Assembly (NCBI GenBank): GCA_009823505.1
Contig: VZQC01009601.1
Coordinates: forward strand, 2,564,697-2,628,696
Source of the DNA: Rhizomys pruinosus
Lineage: Eukaryota; Chordata; Mammalia; Rodentia; Spalacidae
Length of the DNA stretch: 64,000 nucleotides
Direction: 5' to 3'
The translations under genes were made by a program, and so were the position numbers. Below the pieces are notes generated by a model. That model ran no database searches. It was not told where the DNA came from and worked only from the letters and a program-made list of their open reading frames with translations. Shown in pieces: positions 10,406 to 21,111 of the stretch. Position 1 is the first letter of the stretch. Every line of letters starts with the position of its first letter.

Positions 10406-10573
10406 TTTTTTTTTTTTTTTTTTTTTGTCTTTTCGGAGACAGGGTCTCCCCTGTAGTCCCAGCTGTCTTGGAACTCACTCTGTAGACCAGAATGTGGCCT
10501 TGAACTCACAAAGATCCGCCTGCCTCTGCCTCCCAAGTGCTAGGATTAAAGGCGTGCGCCACCACGCCCAGCC
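10406..10573 (-). mobile_element. B1 SINE, young
   Basis: Full reverse B1 flanked by a perfect 15-bp TSD, TCATAATAAACTCTT, at 10391-10405 and 10574-10588. Confidence 0.96.
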
Positions 10574-10588
10574 TCATAATAAACTCTT

Positions 10589-10806
10589 GAGGCTGGGGAT
10601 GTAGCAGTTGGTGAGTGCTTGTCTTGCATTCACGAGGTCCTGAGTTCAAGCCCCAGCACTTCATCAACTTAGAACAGTGTTGTACACCTGTAGCCCCAGC
10701 AGGAGGCAGAGGCAGGAGGATCATAAGTTCATGTCATTCTTGGCTATCTAGTGAGTTCAAGGCCAGCCTGAACTATACGAGACTCTGTTTCAAACAAAAT
10801 AAAATA
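10589..10806 (+). mobile_element. B4 SINE (ID head plus B1-like tail)
   Basis: ID-type head GAGGCTGGGGATGTAGCAG with GAGTTCAAGCCCCAGCAC, followed by a B1-related second half (GAGGCAGAGGCAGGAGGATC) and an A-rich end. Confidence 0.8.
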
Positions 10807-11052
10807 AAAACCTTGAAAAGGAGCAGTTTTGTTCTAATAAACTACAACTCAGTATTTTTGCTTTTTATGTTTCATGATTTTTTGTGTGTTCTTAGAATGT
10901 TTGGCATCCACAAAATACAATTTGTTTCTTCAGTTTTCTAACAAATTTTACGCTTAGTTTTGCTTACATATGATTTATTTGAATACAATTTAAGATATAA
11001 AGGAAAAATCAAGGTGCACAAACATGGGTGAGTGTTGTATGGTTATTTAAAA

Positions 11053-11304
11053 TTTATTATTTTTATTTTATGAGGATAAGTATATGCCTGCATGTATGTA
11101 AGTGAACCTGTGTCATGCAATCCCTGCCTGTATGTAAGTCTACCCATGTTATGCAATGCCTGAAGAGGTCAGAAGGCTATAATGAGTCCCGTAGAACTGG
11201 AATAACCAGTGGCTGTTAGCTGCCTTGCAGGTGCTGGAAATTGAACCTGGGTCCTCTGGCAAGAGCAGCCAGTGCTCTTAACTGCTGAGCCGACTCTCCA
11301 GCCC
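11053..11304 (-). mobile_element. B3-type SINE with internal partial duplication
   Basis: Reverse B3 in which the CTG(C/T)ATGTATGTAAGT...ATGCAAT(C/G)C segment occurs twice in tandem, about 45 bp each (11086-11177). Otherwise complete to GACTCTCCAGCCC. Confidence 0.85.
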
Positions 11305-11616
11305 TATGAAATTATTTTAGTACCTTTTGTTTTGAAAACAGCCATCCTTTCCCATCCAGTTAATCCTGGAACATTTGTTAAAGCTCAAATCATATAATGT
11401 ACAGTGAGTGTGAAGGAGGGAGGAATGTTGTTCTTGCATGTGATAAGGGCTGGAAGACTATATACAGTAGTTTTTTTTAAAACAAGTTTTATTGAATATG
11501 TTTTCAAATCAAATAATAACATTAAAACTATATATACATAGTTGTCATTTAAGGTAATTATGATTTTTAAAGTTTCCTTAAACATTACATTATCAAATAT
11601 TGGGCTATTCTTCCTT
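11305..11616. other. Unique AT-rich sequence
   Basis: No gene or repeat was recognised. Confidence 0.4.
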
Positions 11617-11632
11617 AAAAAATTACAGAGCT

Positions 11633-11843
11633 GGGGCTGGAGAGATGGCTCAGTGGTTAAGAGCGCCGACTGCTCTTGCAGAGGACCCGGGTTTGATTCC
11701 CAGCACCCACATGGCGACTAAGAACCGTCTTTAACTCCAGTTCCAGGGGAATCCAACACCCTCTTCTGACCTCCACAGCATTGCATGACACGGATGCACC
11801 TACTTACATGCAGACAGTACACTCATACACATAAAATAATTTT
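11633..11843 (+). mobile_element. B3-type SINE, young, single-core subfamily
   Basis: Complete copy with a perfect 16-bp TSD, AAAAAATTACAGAGCT, at 11617-11632 and 11844-11859. Confidence 0.96.
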
Positions 11844-11895
11844 AAAAAATTACAGAGCTAAGTTCTGAGGTCTATGGTCACAAAATCATCAATCA

Positions 11896-12146
11896 GGGGC
11901 TGGAGAGATGGCCTAGTGGAGCGCCGACTGCTCTTGCAGAGGACCTGGGTTCGATTCCCAGCACCCACATGGCTGCTGAGAACCGTCTGAAACTCCAATT
12001 CCAGGAGAACTCCAGTTCCAGGGGAATCTGACACCCTCTTCTGACCTCCGCGGCATTGCATGACATGGGTGCACAGACTTGCATGCAGACAGTACATTCA
12101 TACATATAGAGAAAAATAAATAAAAAATTTTAAAAAATATTAAAAA
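11896..12146 (+). mobile_element. B3-type SINE, young, 17-bp duplication subfamily
   Basis: Full copy with a doubled CTCCA(A/G)TTCCAGG(A/G)G core. The head has a small deletion after GATGGCCTAG. The flanking repeat AAATCATCAATC occurs before 11895 and near 12147. Confidence 0.95.
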
Positions 12147-12240
12147 AAATCATCAATCGATCACTATGTAACTTTGTTAGCATTTTCTTTCTTTCTTTTT
12201 TTTTTTTTTTTGGTAAAAGCATTTAAAATCAAACCTCTTA

Positions 12241-12398
12241 GTCAGGCATGGTGGTGTATGCCTTTAATCCCAGCACTCAGTAGGCAAAGGCAGGTAGATC
12301 TCTGTGAGTTCAAGGCCAGCCTGGTCTACACAGGGGCTCCTGAGCAGCTGGGACTAAAGGGAGACTCTGTCTCAAAAAGGCCAAAAAAAAAAAAAAAA
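12241..12398 (+). mobile_element. B1 SINE
   Basis: Full-length B1. ATCAAACCTCTTA upstream and ATCAACCCTCTTA downstream form a 13-bp TSD with one change. Confidence 0.92.
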
Positions 12399-12411
12399 TC
12401 AACCCTCTTAG

Positions 12412-12671
12412 AATGATTCAACCATATACTACAAAATTGTTCATTATGGCTACCATGTTGTACATTAAATTCTCAGGGTTTACTCATTTTGTGTAACTAA
12501 AATTTTGCAGCTTTTATCAATAATTTCCTGCTTCTACTGTATAAAGCCTTCCTTTATGTATGCTTTGTTATAAAAACACCATATCCTTATTCAGTACATT
12601 GTTAGTTCATTAGCATCAAATTCACAGCTAAGAGCTTGTGCTTTATGTTTTGAACAAAGCTTATAAAAAAT
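12412..12671. other. Unique AT-rich sequence
   Basis: No recognisable element or gene. Confidence 0.4.
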
Positions 12672-12846
12672 GTGTTTTTTTTGTTTTGTTTTGTTTTGTT
12701 TTTGTCTTTTCGAGACAGGGTCTCCCTGTAGCCCCAGCTGTCCTGGAATTCGCTCTGTAGACCAGGCTGGCCTTGAACTCAGAAATATCCACCTGCCTCT
12801 GCTCCCAAATGCTAGGATTAAAGGCATGTACCACTATGCCCGGCTT
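12672..12846 (-). mobile_element. B1 SINE
   Basis: Reverse B1 with a TTTTG-repeat tail at 12672-12700 and head ending CACTATGCCCGGCTTT. Confidence 0.92.
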
Positions 12847-12899
12847 TAAAACAATGTTTTCTACTTGAAGCATGTCACAGCCTTCTTGCATTCCAGAAC

Positions 12900-13929
12900 T
12901 CTAAGCAGTACTTCAACTCTGTGCTTTGGGAGCATCTATCCCTCCCATCATTTGATGTTCACGATTCTACTCTTAGTTCTTTTTTTTTACATTTTTTACA
13001 TATAGCAAATTTACAAAGTCTGAAATCAAACTTTAAGTTAATTGCAAAACACATTTAGGGATTTACAGTTTAACTGTAAATCTAGTATACAGGTAAAATA
13101 TATAACTTTACATTCCAAAATTACATATGAGTTGATGTATATTTTCATGTACTTAAAGATTTGTTCTTTCTCATAAATCTTGGAACTGAGGAAAATAGAG
13201 ACATATACTTCAAGCTATATCTATAGTGATAACAGTTAATGTGATATTATCTTTGCTGACCAGTTACCCACTTTGACTTACATATAAGGATTTGGTGTTA
13301 GGAACCACAAATGAGAGATAACATATGTTGTTTGTTTTTCTGAGACTGTTACCTCACTTAGCATAATAGCTTCCAGTTCCATCCATTTGCCTACAGATGT
13401 CATGATGTTGTCCTTCTACATTACTGCATAGAATTCCATTGTATAAACATACCACATCTTCATTATCCACTCATCAGTTGAGGGACACTGGGCTGCTTCC
13501 AGCTCTTTGCTATTGTGAAAAGAGCAGCAATAAACATAGTTGTGCACGTGTCTCTCTTATAGGATAAATCCTTTGGGTATATACCTAGGAGTGGTATAAT
13601 TGGATCAAATGGTAGGTTTTTTTTTTTTTTTTTGGTCTTTTCGAGACAGGGTCTCCCTGTAGTCCCAGCTGTCCTGGAACTCACTCTGTACACCAGGCTG
13701 GCCTTGAACTCACAAAGATCCGCTTTCCTCTGCCTCCCAAGTGCTAGGATTAAAGGTGTGCACCACCATGCCTGGCTCACTTTTAGTCTTTTAAGAGTTC
13801 TCAACACTGTTTTCCATAGGGGTTGCACAAGTTCCCATTCCCACCAGCGTGAATGAGTGTTCCCCTTTCTCCATGCTCTCTCCAGCATTTGGTATTGTTT
13901 TGATTTCTTCATTTCTTCATTTTTTCATT
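12900..13929 (-). mobile_element. L1 3' region, reverse, interrupted by B1
   Basis: From about 13340 the sequence matches the end of L1 ORF2 and 3' region in reverse. Landmarks are the CTTCATTATCCACTCATCAG phrase, the GGTATATACCTAGGAGTGG phrase and, after the nested B1, CACTGTTTTCCATAGGGG. The same region is seen in direct orientation at 25975-26667. The part before 13340 is probably L1 but diverged. Confidence 0.75.
13613..13778 (-). mobile_element. B1 SINE nested in L1
   Basis: Full reverse B1 with a T18 tail inserted into the L1 copy, splitting it at AAATGGTAG. Confidence 0.94.
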
Positions 13930-14033
13930 TTTCTTTTTTGAGACAGGGTCTCCCTGCAGCACCAGCTGTCTTGGAACTCTCTATGTAGACCAGGCTGGCC
14001 TTGAACTCACAGAGATCCACCTACCTTTGCCTC
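13930..14033 (-). mobile_element. B1 SINE, 5' truncated
   Basis: Reverse B1 3' two-thirds (GAGACAGGGTCTCCCTGCAG to CCACCTACCTTTGCCTC). The head is missing. Confidence 0.85.
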
Positions 14034-14317
14034 TAGATAGAGTCTGTTATTTTCCTCAATTTGATAGATTTTCCCTTGCACCTTTGAGATAGTGAAATTT
14101 TATGGCTTCCTGAAGCTTTAAAAACCATATACCAGATATTTATAAATATACATATACATACATACGTACATACATACATACATACATACATACTTGTATT
14201 TGGTATATTTCTTCTCTGTGTATTGAAATGTTAGCTTTCTTCCCTCAGTATTTACCTGGCCAATAAAGATTGTGAATAGACATATGGATATTTGGGATGT
14301 CATAAGAAATTGCTTCT
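14034..14317. other. AT-rich sequence with (CATA)n
   Basis: A CATA microsatellite lies at about 14150-14193. The rest may be L1-derived, but I cannot confirm this. Confidence 0.5.
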
Positions 14318-14476
14318 GCCAGACATGGTGGTGCATGCCTTTAATCCCAGCACTTGGGAGGCAGAGGCAGGTGGATCTCTGTGAGTTCAAGGCCAGCCTG
14401 ATCTATAAAGTGAGTTCCAGGACAGCTGGAGCTACAGGGAGACCCTATCTCAAAAAGACCAAAAAAAAAAAAAAAG
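14318..14476 (+). mobile_element. B1 SINE
   Basis: Full-length B1 with a pure A tail. Confidence 0.93.
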
Positions 14477-14666
14477 TAACTTTCCTGACATAAGAGATCA
14501 GATACCTATAGAAATGGCAAGCATAGTCTTTATTGGAAAGGGGTGGTTTTGTGTCAATATCAAATACACCAGAATTTATAGAGAATGTTCTCAGAATGAA
14601 TTTATATTCTTGCCCTAGAAGGGCCAAATATATAGGTGGAGAGATAACTCCATTTCACAGTCTTTT

Positions 14667-14887
14667 TAAAAAATTTATTTATTTATTTATTTATTTGAAT
14701 GTACTGTCTGCATGTAGGTTTGTGCACCTGTGTGGTGCAATGCTGCGGAGGTCAGAAGAGGGTGTTGGATTTCCCTGGAACTGGAGTCAAAGATGGTTCT
14801 CAGCCACCATGTGGGTGCTGGGGATTGAACCCGGGTCCTCTGTAAGAGTGGTCGGCGCTCTTAACCGATGGTCCATCTCTCCAGCCC
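14667..14887 (-). mobile_element. B3-type SINE, single-core subfamily
   Basis: Complete reverse B3 with an ATTT-repeat tail on the left and intact CCATCTCTCCAGCCCC. Confidence 0.93.
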
Positions 14888-14903
14888 CTTTTTAATGGTT
14901 CTT

Positions 14904-15055
14904 TTTTCTTTTTCTTTTTCAAGACAGGGTCTCCCTGCAGCCCCAGCTGTCCTGGAACTCACTCTGTAGACCAGGCTGGCCTTGAACTCACAAAGATCCA
15001 CCTGCCTCTGCCTCCCAAGTGCTAGGATTAAAGGCATGCACCACCACGCCTGGCT
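14904..15055 (-). mobile_element. B1 SINE
   Basis: Full reverse B1. TTTAATGGTTCTT on both sides (near 14891 and 15056) is a 13-bp TSD. Confidence 0.94.
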
Positions 15056-15175
15056 TTAATGGTTCTTATATGTTATATAGGGATAACTGTTAATCGGACT
15101 GAGGGGTGACATGTAAAATGATTTCTCACACTATAACCTTCATTTCTTCTACTTTATAAAAAATTAAAAAATATT

Positions 15176-15389
15176 TTGTCATTTTAATTTTATGTGTATG
15201 AGTATATATTGCTTGCATGTGTATAAATACACCTATATTGTGCAATGCCTGCAGAGGTCAGAAGAGGGTATTGGATCCCCTAGAACTGGAATTACAGATG
15301 GTTAGTAGCTCCCATATGGGTGCTGGGAATCAAACCCAGGTCCTCTGCAAGAGCTGCCAGTATAATCACTGAGCCATATCTCTAGCCCC
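15176..15389 (-). mobile_element. B3-type SINE, old
   Basis: Reverse B3 ending GAGCCATATCTCTAGCCCC. Diverged, with a lost stretch near the anticodon-like arm. Confidence 0.83.
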
Positions 15390-15399
15390 CAATTCTTCT

Positions 15400-15570
15400 A
15401 CCTTTTATTTATTTTTGTCTTTTTGACACAGGATTTCCCTCTAGCCCCAGCCGTCCTGGAGCTTGTTATGTAGACCAGGCTGGTTGTGAACTCACAGCAA
15501 TCCACCTGCCTCTACCTCTGGAGAGCAACAGTAGCAAGTGCTCTGAACTGCTGAGCCACCTCTCCAGTGT
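15400..15570 (-). mobile_element. B1 fragment joined to B3 head fragment
   Basis: A reverse B1 lacking its 5' end (15400-15522) abuts a reverse B3 head fragment (15523-15570, CTGAGCCACCTCTCCAG). It may be a decayed composite, but the junction differs from the four composites described in the findings. Confidence 0.55.
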
Positions 15571-15879
15571 ATGACCTTCATTTCTTGTCATTTTTGGACT
15601 ATCATGCGGCTTCCACCCTCTATGCATTGTACTACACTGACATTAACCTTTGACTAAAGGTCATCATACACATGTTATTTTCCATGGTGACTGCATACAA
15701 TTTTCACACTTACCGTCTCAGGACTTGTCTGCATCATCATTTTTCTGAGGATTGGATTTGCAGTGTTTTTTATATTCATTATCTTTATAATGTTATGGTG
15801 TGTCTTTGATGTGTTCTCTCATAGCCAATGAGACGTTATTCTGGCAGAGAAGCTGACCACAAAAAAATGTCATTAAAAT
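15571..15879. other. Unique sequence downstream of the zinc-finger relic
   Basis: Could be the former 3' UTR of the minus-strand zinc-finger gene. No polyadenylation site is convincing. Confidence 0.35.
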
Positions 15880-16260
15880 TTATTTCCTATGTAAGTTCTC
15901 TGATGTTTGGTACTATAGTCTGAAGTTTGGTGTTGCACAGAGGAAATTCCAATGTTTGCTATAGTCACTGCATTTTTCTCCTAAGTTCATTTATATATTT
16001 GTGGGGTTTGATTTCTGGCTCAGAATTTTCCCATATTCTTGAATTCAGATAATCTCCTGTGTGGGCTTTTTGTTGTCACTAAGGCTTGTTTTCTGGCTGA
16101 AAGTTTTCACACACTTATCATGTTTATATGGTTTCCCCCCTGTGCACTTTGGTGGTGACACCGAGGTTGGATTTCTGGCTGAAGGCTTCCCCACAGTGAT
16201 TACAGTTGTAGGGTTTCTCCCCTGTGTGCGTTATAGGATGCTTTCTGAGCACTGACTTTT

Positions 16261-16480
16261 CACTAAAAGCTTTTCTACACTCCCCACATTCATAGAGCTT
16301 TTCCCCTGTGTGTGTTCTCTGATGTCCTCTGAGATTTGATTTCTGCCTGAATGCTTCCCTACAATGATTTCACTAAAAGCTTTTCTACACTCCCCACATT
16401 CATAGAGCTTTTCCCCTGTGTGTGTTCTCTGATGTCCTCTGAGATTTGATTTCTGCCTGAATGCTTCCCTACAATGATTA
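16261..16480. repeat. 110-bp tandem duplication inside the finger array
   Basis: 16261-16370 and 16371-16480 are identical except at the final base. The unit of 110 bp is neither a multiple of 84 nor of 3, so it shifts the finger frame. It must have arisen after the gene was free of constraint, or have killed it. Confidence 0.95.
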
Positions 16481-17098
16481 CACAGATACGGTTTTTCTCC
16501 TATGTGAATTCTATGATGTCCTGTAAGTTGTGATTTCTGTCCAAAAGCTTTTCCAAGCTGATAACATTTCCTATATGTATTCGATGATACTTAGGCCTGA
16601 TTTCAATTTGAATGCTTTCCCACATTCATCTCATATGGCCTTTCCCCTGTGTGAGTTCTTCAATGGTTCCTTAGCCCTGACATATGGCTGAAACCTTTTC
16701 CTATTCATTACATTCAAAAGGTTTCTCTGCTGTGTGAGTTCTCTGATGTACTATGAGGATGGACTTATTGTTGAAAGATTTTCCACATTCACTGCAGTCA
16801 AAGGGTTTCTCCCCTGTGTTAGTTCTTTGATTTATTCTTAGGCCTGACTTTGCACTAAAAGTTTTATCACATCCATCACATTTATATGGCTTCTCTCCTG
16901 TGTGAGTTCTCTGATGTTTTCTTAGGTGTGACTTCTCACTGAAAGCTTTCCCACACTCATGACATCCATAAAGCTTCTCCCCTGTGAGCTTCTTCTGAGG
17001 CCACATCAGATGTGGATGCACAGGTTTCCCACATTCATTACACTCATAGGGTTTCACTCTTGTGTGAATTCTGGGATGTCCATTAAAAGCTGATTGAT

Positions 17099-17300
17099 GG
17101 GGCTGGAGAGATGGCTCAGTGGTTAAGAGTGCCGACTGCTCTTGCAGAGGACCCAGGTTCGATCCCAAGCACCCACATGGCGCCCGAGAACCGTCTTTAA
17201 CTCCAGTTCCAGGGGAATCCGACACCCTCTTCTGACCTCCGCAGCATTGCACGACAGGGGTGCACAAACCTACATGCAGACAGTACATTCATACACACGA
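17099..17300 (+). mobile_element. B3-type SINE inside the zinc-finger relic
   Basis: Complete single-core B3. AGCTGATTG repeats before and after it (near 17088 and 17306) as a short TSD. Confidence 0.94.
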
Positions 17301-17441
17301 AAAATAGCTGATTGGCAGCTGAACATCTTTGAACATGCACTGAAATCAGATGGTGTAACTGCTGTGTGGGACTGAATTATGGTTGTTTTTTTTTCTATAT
17401 TCATAGTGTTTAATCTTGGTATGAATTTATTGTTGTTCTTT

Positions 17442-17601
17442 TTTTTTTTTTTTTTTTTGTCTTTTCGAGACAGGGTCTCCTTGTAGCCCCAACTATCCTG
17501 GAACTCACTCTGTCGACCAGGCTGGCCTTGAACTCACAAAGATCCGCCTGCCTCTGCCTCCCAAGTTCTAGGATTAAAGGCGTGCGCCACCACGCCCGGC
17601 C
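17442..17601 (-). mobile_element. B1 SINE inside the zinc-finger relic
   Basis: Full reverse B1 flanked by ATTGTTGTTCTTT on the left and ATTGCTGTTCTTT on the right. Confidence 0.95.
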
Positions 17602-17732
17602 ATTGCTGTTCTTTCAAGTAGGAGATCTGGATGAAAGATTTTCCAACTGTGTCAGTTTTCTGAGTGTTCTACCACAATTCTTCCTACTTTCACTAAACTC
17701 AGAGTGACTCCTCTCCTCTGGATGAATTCTTT

Positions 17733-17948
17733 TTTTAAATTTTTTTAAATGTGTATGAATGTATTGTCTGCATACAGGCTTGTGCACCCATGTCGTGCAA
17801 TGCTGCAGAGGTCAGAAGAGGGTGTCAGATTCCCCTGGAACTGGAATTAAGGACGGTTCTCAGCTGCCATGTGGGTGCTGGAGATCGAACCCGAGTCCTC
17901 TGCAAGAGCAGTCGGCGCTCTTAACTGCTAGGCCATCTCTCCAGTCCC
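17733..17948 (-). mobile_element. B3-type SINE inside the zinc-finger relic
   Basis: Complete reverse B3, single core, with a perfect 15-bp TSD, CTGGATGAATTCTTT, at 17718-17732 and 17949-17963. Confidence 0.96.
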
Positions 17949-18510
17949 CTGGATGAATTCTTTGACATATAATAAAAGCTGGTTTATCAAATTTCTTTCC
18001 TTCAAATGTATACAATTTACAGTATTTCCATTTTGAGTGGGTACTCTGAGATGTAACAAGGGCAGCCTTTTCAAAGACACCTTTTCTATTTTCACTTTAT
18101 TTAAAAGCTTTCCCCAAATTCTGAATTGTTTGCTGCTGAATAATTTCTTCCTTATGAATATGGGCTTTCATATTTTCACTGTAAACAAAAGATTTCTCTT
18201 CAGCAATAGTTCTGCAATCCTCAATACTAAGGAGCCATTTCTCATATAAGATAAACTCATGAGACATTTCTCTTGAAAGAGTAACAGTGTAAGATTGGTG
18301 GGCTGGGGCCCAGGGAATAGAGCCCATAGGACAGCATTCACAAGATATCATTCTTGCAGGGAAAATATTTATGTCCAGATTACATTGGTTTTCCTGAAAT
18401 TTCTTGCTCTGAAGTCAAATATTTTTTAGTGAATAAAACTTTCCACAAATGTTTGGCTTGGTTTTCTGGACTTTTCTTGAGAGCTTATCAGGTAGGGAGT
18501 CTTGTAAAAA

Positions 18511-19230
18511 TGAAAAAATAAAAATACTTTATGGTACTTAAATAAGTCTTATGAATGAGAATTATTATTAACACTAAATAGACAACAACAACAATAACAA
18601 ACTTAATGTAGAGGGACTTTCAGTGGAGTTATCTAAACAGGGTTTACAATTGTGACCAATAGTGCACCTAGATTCTTCCTTAACAATAGATTACAATCAA
18701 GGATTCTGTCTGGAGAATCCCTTTTCCTTTGTAAGCATCAATAAATATATAATGGGATCAATTTCCTCATGCTGAAAGATACCGTCCTACGGACCAAACT
18801 AATTCTCTCCAAAGTATCACTACGGGAACACAAAGGTAAACTGTAATGTAAAATGATGGGACTTGATCACTTTCCCATCTACAGCGAATTCACCATTCTG
18901 TGTTTCCAGTGCCTATGTTCACTGTATCAAGGGTGCATTGCAGTCCATCTTTCTAGATTACCAAATATTAACTGTCCTTCATTCAATTTGTTCACCAATT
19001 TCCTCCAAACAATCTTGTTCACTTTTCCCATACATTACTTCATTTAATTCTTTTAATTTTGATAATTTCATACATGAGTACTGTATTTGTATTTCCCCTG
19101 TCTTGTTCAATTCTTAATTCTGTTTTCAATTTATTTTAAAAATACATTTACTTTTTTTACTGACACCGAGGTTTTAAAGGATTATGCATTTAATCTGGTC
19201 CTAGAAACTTAAAAATGAGTTCACGGTTTA
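18511..19230. other. Unique AT-rich sequence
   Basis: Would be upstream intron of the zinc-finger relic if that copy is unprocessed. The end (19050-19140) vaguely resembles an Lx L1 3' region. No gene was seen. Confidence 0.4.
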
Positions 19231-19250
19231 ATGAGACTTGCTAGTCTCCA

Positions 19251-19298
<48 letters not shown>

Positions 19299-19421
19299 TC
19301 CTGTGCTCACTGGAGATGTGAAACTAGGCTTTCTGCTCCAGTCCTGGCCTCCATGCCTCCCACCACAATGGACTCTAATTCCCTGGAACTGTCAATCGCA
19401 AGCTCAAATAAACTCTTCCTT
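19231..19421 (+). repeat. Dispersed repeat with (CT)n
   Basis: A CT microsatellite (19256-19300) is followed by a segment ending CAAATAAACTCTTCCTTTT. It shares its ending style with the repeat at 59975-60238 (LTR-like, unnamed). Confidence 0.5.
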
Positions 19422-19659
19422 TTAAAAAAAAATTTATTTATTTCTGTATGTGTATGAGTGTACTCTCTGCATGTAGGTTTGTGCACCTGTGTCGTGCAAT
19501 GCCGCAGAGGTCAGAAGAGGGTGTCGGATTCCCCTGGAACTGGAGTTCTCCTGGGACTGGAGTTTCAGACGGTTCTCGGCCACCATGCGGGAGCTGGGGA
19601 TTGAACCCCGGTCCTCTGAGGACCAGCTCTCTTAACCGCTAGGCCATCTCTCCAGCCCC
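19422..19659 (-). mobile_element. B3-type SINE, 17-bp duplication subfamily
   Basis: Full reverse copy with a doubled core. The host phrase TAAACTCTTCCTTTTA recurs after it as TAAACTCTTTCTTTTA, a TSD. Confidence 0.94.
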
Positions 19660-19725
19660 TAAACTCTTTCTTTTAGAAGTTTAAAAAAAAAAAAAGAGTT
19701 CACAGTTACCTATATGGTTCTTTAA

Positions 19726-19999
19726 ATATTTATTTAATTAATTAATTAATTAATTAATTTATTTATTTATTTTTGAGACAGGGTCTCCCAGCTGGCCTAG
19801 AACTCACTCTGTAGACCAGGCTGGCCTCAAACTCACAGAGATCCACCTGCCTCTGCCTCCCAAGTGCTAGGATTAAAGGCATGCACCACCACGCCCAGCT
19901 TAAAGATGTTCTTAGCTGCCATGTGGGTGCTGGGAATCAAACCTGGGTCTTCTGCAAGAGCAGTTGACACTCTTAACCGCTGAGCTATCTCTCCAGCCC
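19726..19999 (-). mobile_element. Composite B3-B1 SINE, copy 1
   Basis: Read on the minus strand, the first ~99 nt of B3 (from 19999 to 19901, including the B box region) run straight into a B1 (19900 to about 19771) at the junction CATCTTTAAGCTGGGCGTGG. The 3' two-fifths of B3, including the CTCCAGTTCC core, is absent. Tail is TTAA/ATTT repeats (19726-19770). The B1 part has a 10-bp deletion. The same junction occurs in three other copies in this window. Confidence 0.85.
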
Positions 20000-20013
20000 A
20001 TTTTTCAAAATTC

Positions 20014-20254
20014 TAGGTGAGATGGCCTAGCGGTTAAGAGCGCCGACCGCTCTTACAGAGGACCCGGGTTCGATCCCCAGCACCCACATGGCGGCCGAGA
20101 ACCGTCTGAAACTCCAATTCCAGGAGAACTCCAGTTCCAGGGGAATCCGAGACCGTCTTCTGACCTCCACGGCATTGCACGACACGGGTGCACAAACTTG
20201 CATGCAGATAGTACATTCATACACATACAGAAATAAATAAAATTAAAAAAAAAT
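20014..20254 (+). mobile_element. B3-type SINE, 17-bp duplication subfamily
   Basis: Full copy except for the first few head bases. Doubled core, CGACCGCTCTT arm and intact B box (GGGTTCGATCC). Confidence 0.93.
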
Positions 20255-20289
20255 TCTAACAATGAAGAATAAACCTTAAAATGACATTG

Positions 20290-20440
20290 GGAGCTGGGCG
20301 TGGTGGCACACGCCTTTAATCCTAGCACTTGGGAGGCAGAGGCAGGTGGATCTCTGTGAGTTCGAGGCCAGCCTGGTCTAGGAGTGAGCTCCAGGTCAGC
20401 TGGGTCTAAAGGGAGATCCTGTCTCAAAAAAAAGAAAAAG
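20290..20440 (+). mobile_element. B1 SINE
   Basis: Near full length, starting GAGCTGGGCGTGGTGGCACA, with minor deletions. Confidence 0.92.
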
Positions 20441-20611
20441 ACCTCCAAAAAATGACCTTGGAACATAGACAAAATGTAAAAGTATTTTAAGCAAATGTAG
20501 ATAAGTTCTGCAAAGTAAACACTGTTCACTGAAACTAGTTTGCAAACAATATGAAAAAAAGTCTCTGTATAGCAAGATAAATAATGAATATTGATCTGCA
20601 GAAATATATTC

Positions 20612-20770
20612 ATGGCTTGTGAGATGGCTCGGCAGGTAAATGTACTTGCTACCCACCAAGCTCTGTGACCTGAGTTCAATCCCTGGGACACATGAGATCA
20701 AAGGACCTCCACAAGCACACCATAGCACATCTGTGCACACACTCAGATGCAAACACACATAAAATAACAA
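20612..20770 (+). mobile_element. RSINE1-like SINE
   Basis: GAGATGGCTCGGCAGGTAAA, CCTGAGTTCAATCCCTGGGA and GACCTCCACAAGCACACC, in RSINE1 order. Confidence 0.65.
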
Positions 20771-20799
20771 CTAAATGTAATTTAAATGTATTTGACAAG

Positions 20800-20934
20800 G
20801 CTGGGTGTGGTGGCTCATGTCTGTAATCCCAGCACTTAAGAGGCTGTAGTATGAGGAACACTATGAGTTCAAGGTTAACCTAGGTTCCATAGGAATCCTC
20901 CTGAACAGTGAGACCTTTGTCACATGCAAGCCAG
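20800..20934 (+). mobile_element. B4/B1-like SINE, old
   Basis: GGCTGGGTGTGGTGGCTCAT and TGTAATCCCAGCACTTAAG, followed by a diverged B4-type second half. Confidence 0.6.
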
Positions 20935-20951
20935 TGAGAGAGAAAGAGAGA

Positions 20952-20995
<44 letters not shown>
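20935..20995. repeat. (AG)n microsatellite
   Basis: A purine tract of GAGA units, interrupted once or twice. Confidence 0.95.
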
Positions 20996-20996
<1 letters not shown>

Positions 20997-21059
20997 GATC
21001 ATAGAGCAAATAAAAGTTGCCCCAATATCTAGGAGATTTTTTGGTCTTTTAAATATATA

Positions 21060-21074
21060 AAAAAATAATAATAA

Positions 21075-21111
<37 letters not shown>

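Larger units (their letters stand above)
15880..18510 (-). pseudogene. KRAB-type C2H2 zinc-finger gene relic
   Basis: The last exon of a C2H2 zinc-finger gene, read on the minus strand. From 18510 to about 17960 is spacer-like sequence, including an open stretch of 84 codons (18351-18097) of the kind that separates a KRAB exon from the fingers. From 17090 to 15880 are about 13 finger/linker units spaced near 84 bp. The best preserved (17065-16700) keep C-x2-C, x12, H-x3-H and TGEKP linkers. Lower units have lost cysteines or histidines and contain stops and frameshifts. Three SINEs with TSDs (17099, 17442 and 17733) split it, and a 110-bp tandem duplication breaks the frame. Active versions are DNA-binding transcriptional repressors. 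I see no KRAB box in the window, so the KRAB assignment is inferred from the spacer style. Confidence 0.85.

Noticed and set aside
15400..15570. Possible fifth B3-B1 composite
   Set aside because: The B1 part lacks its head and the junction falls in a different place from the four matching copies.
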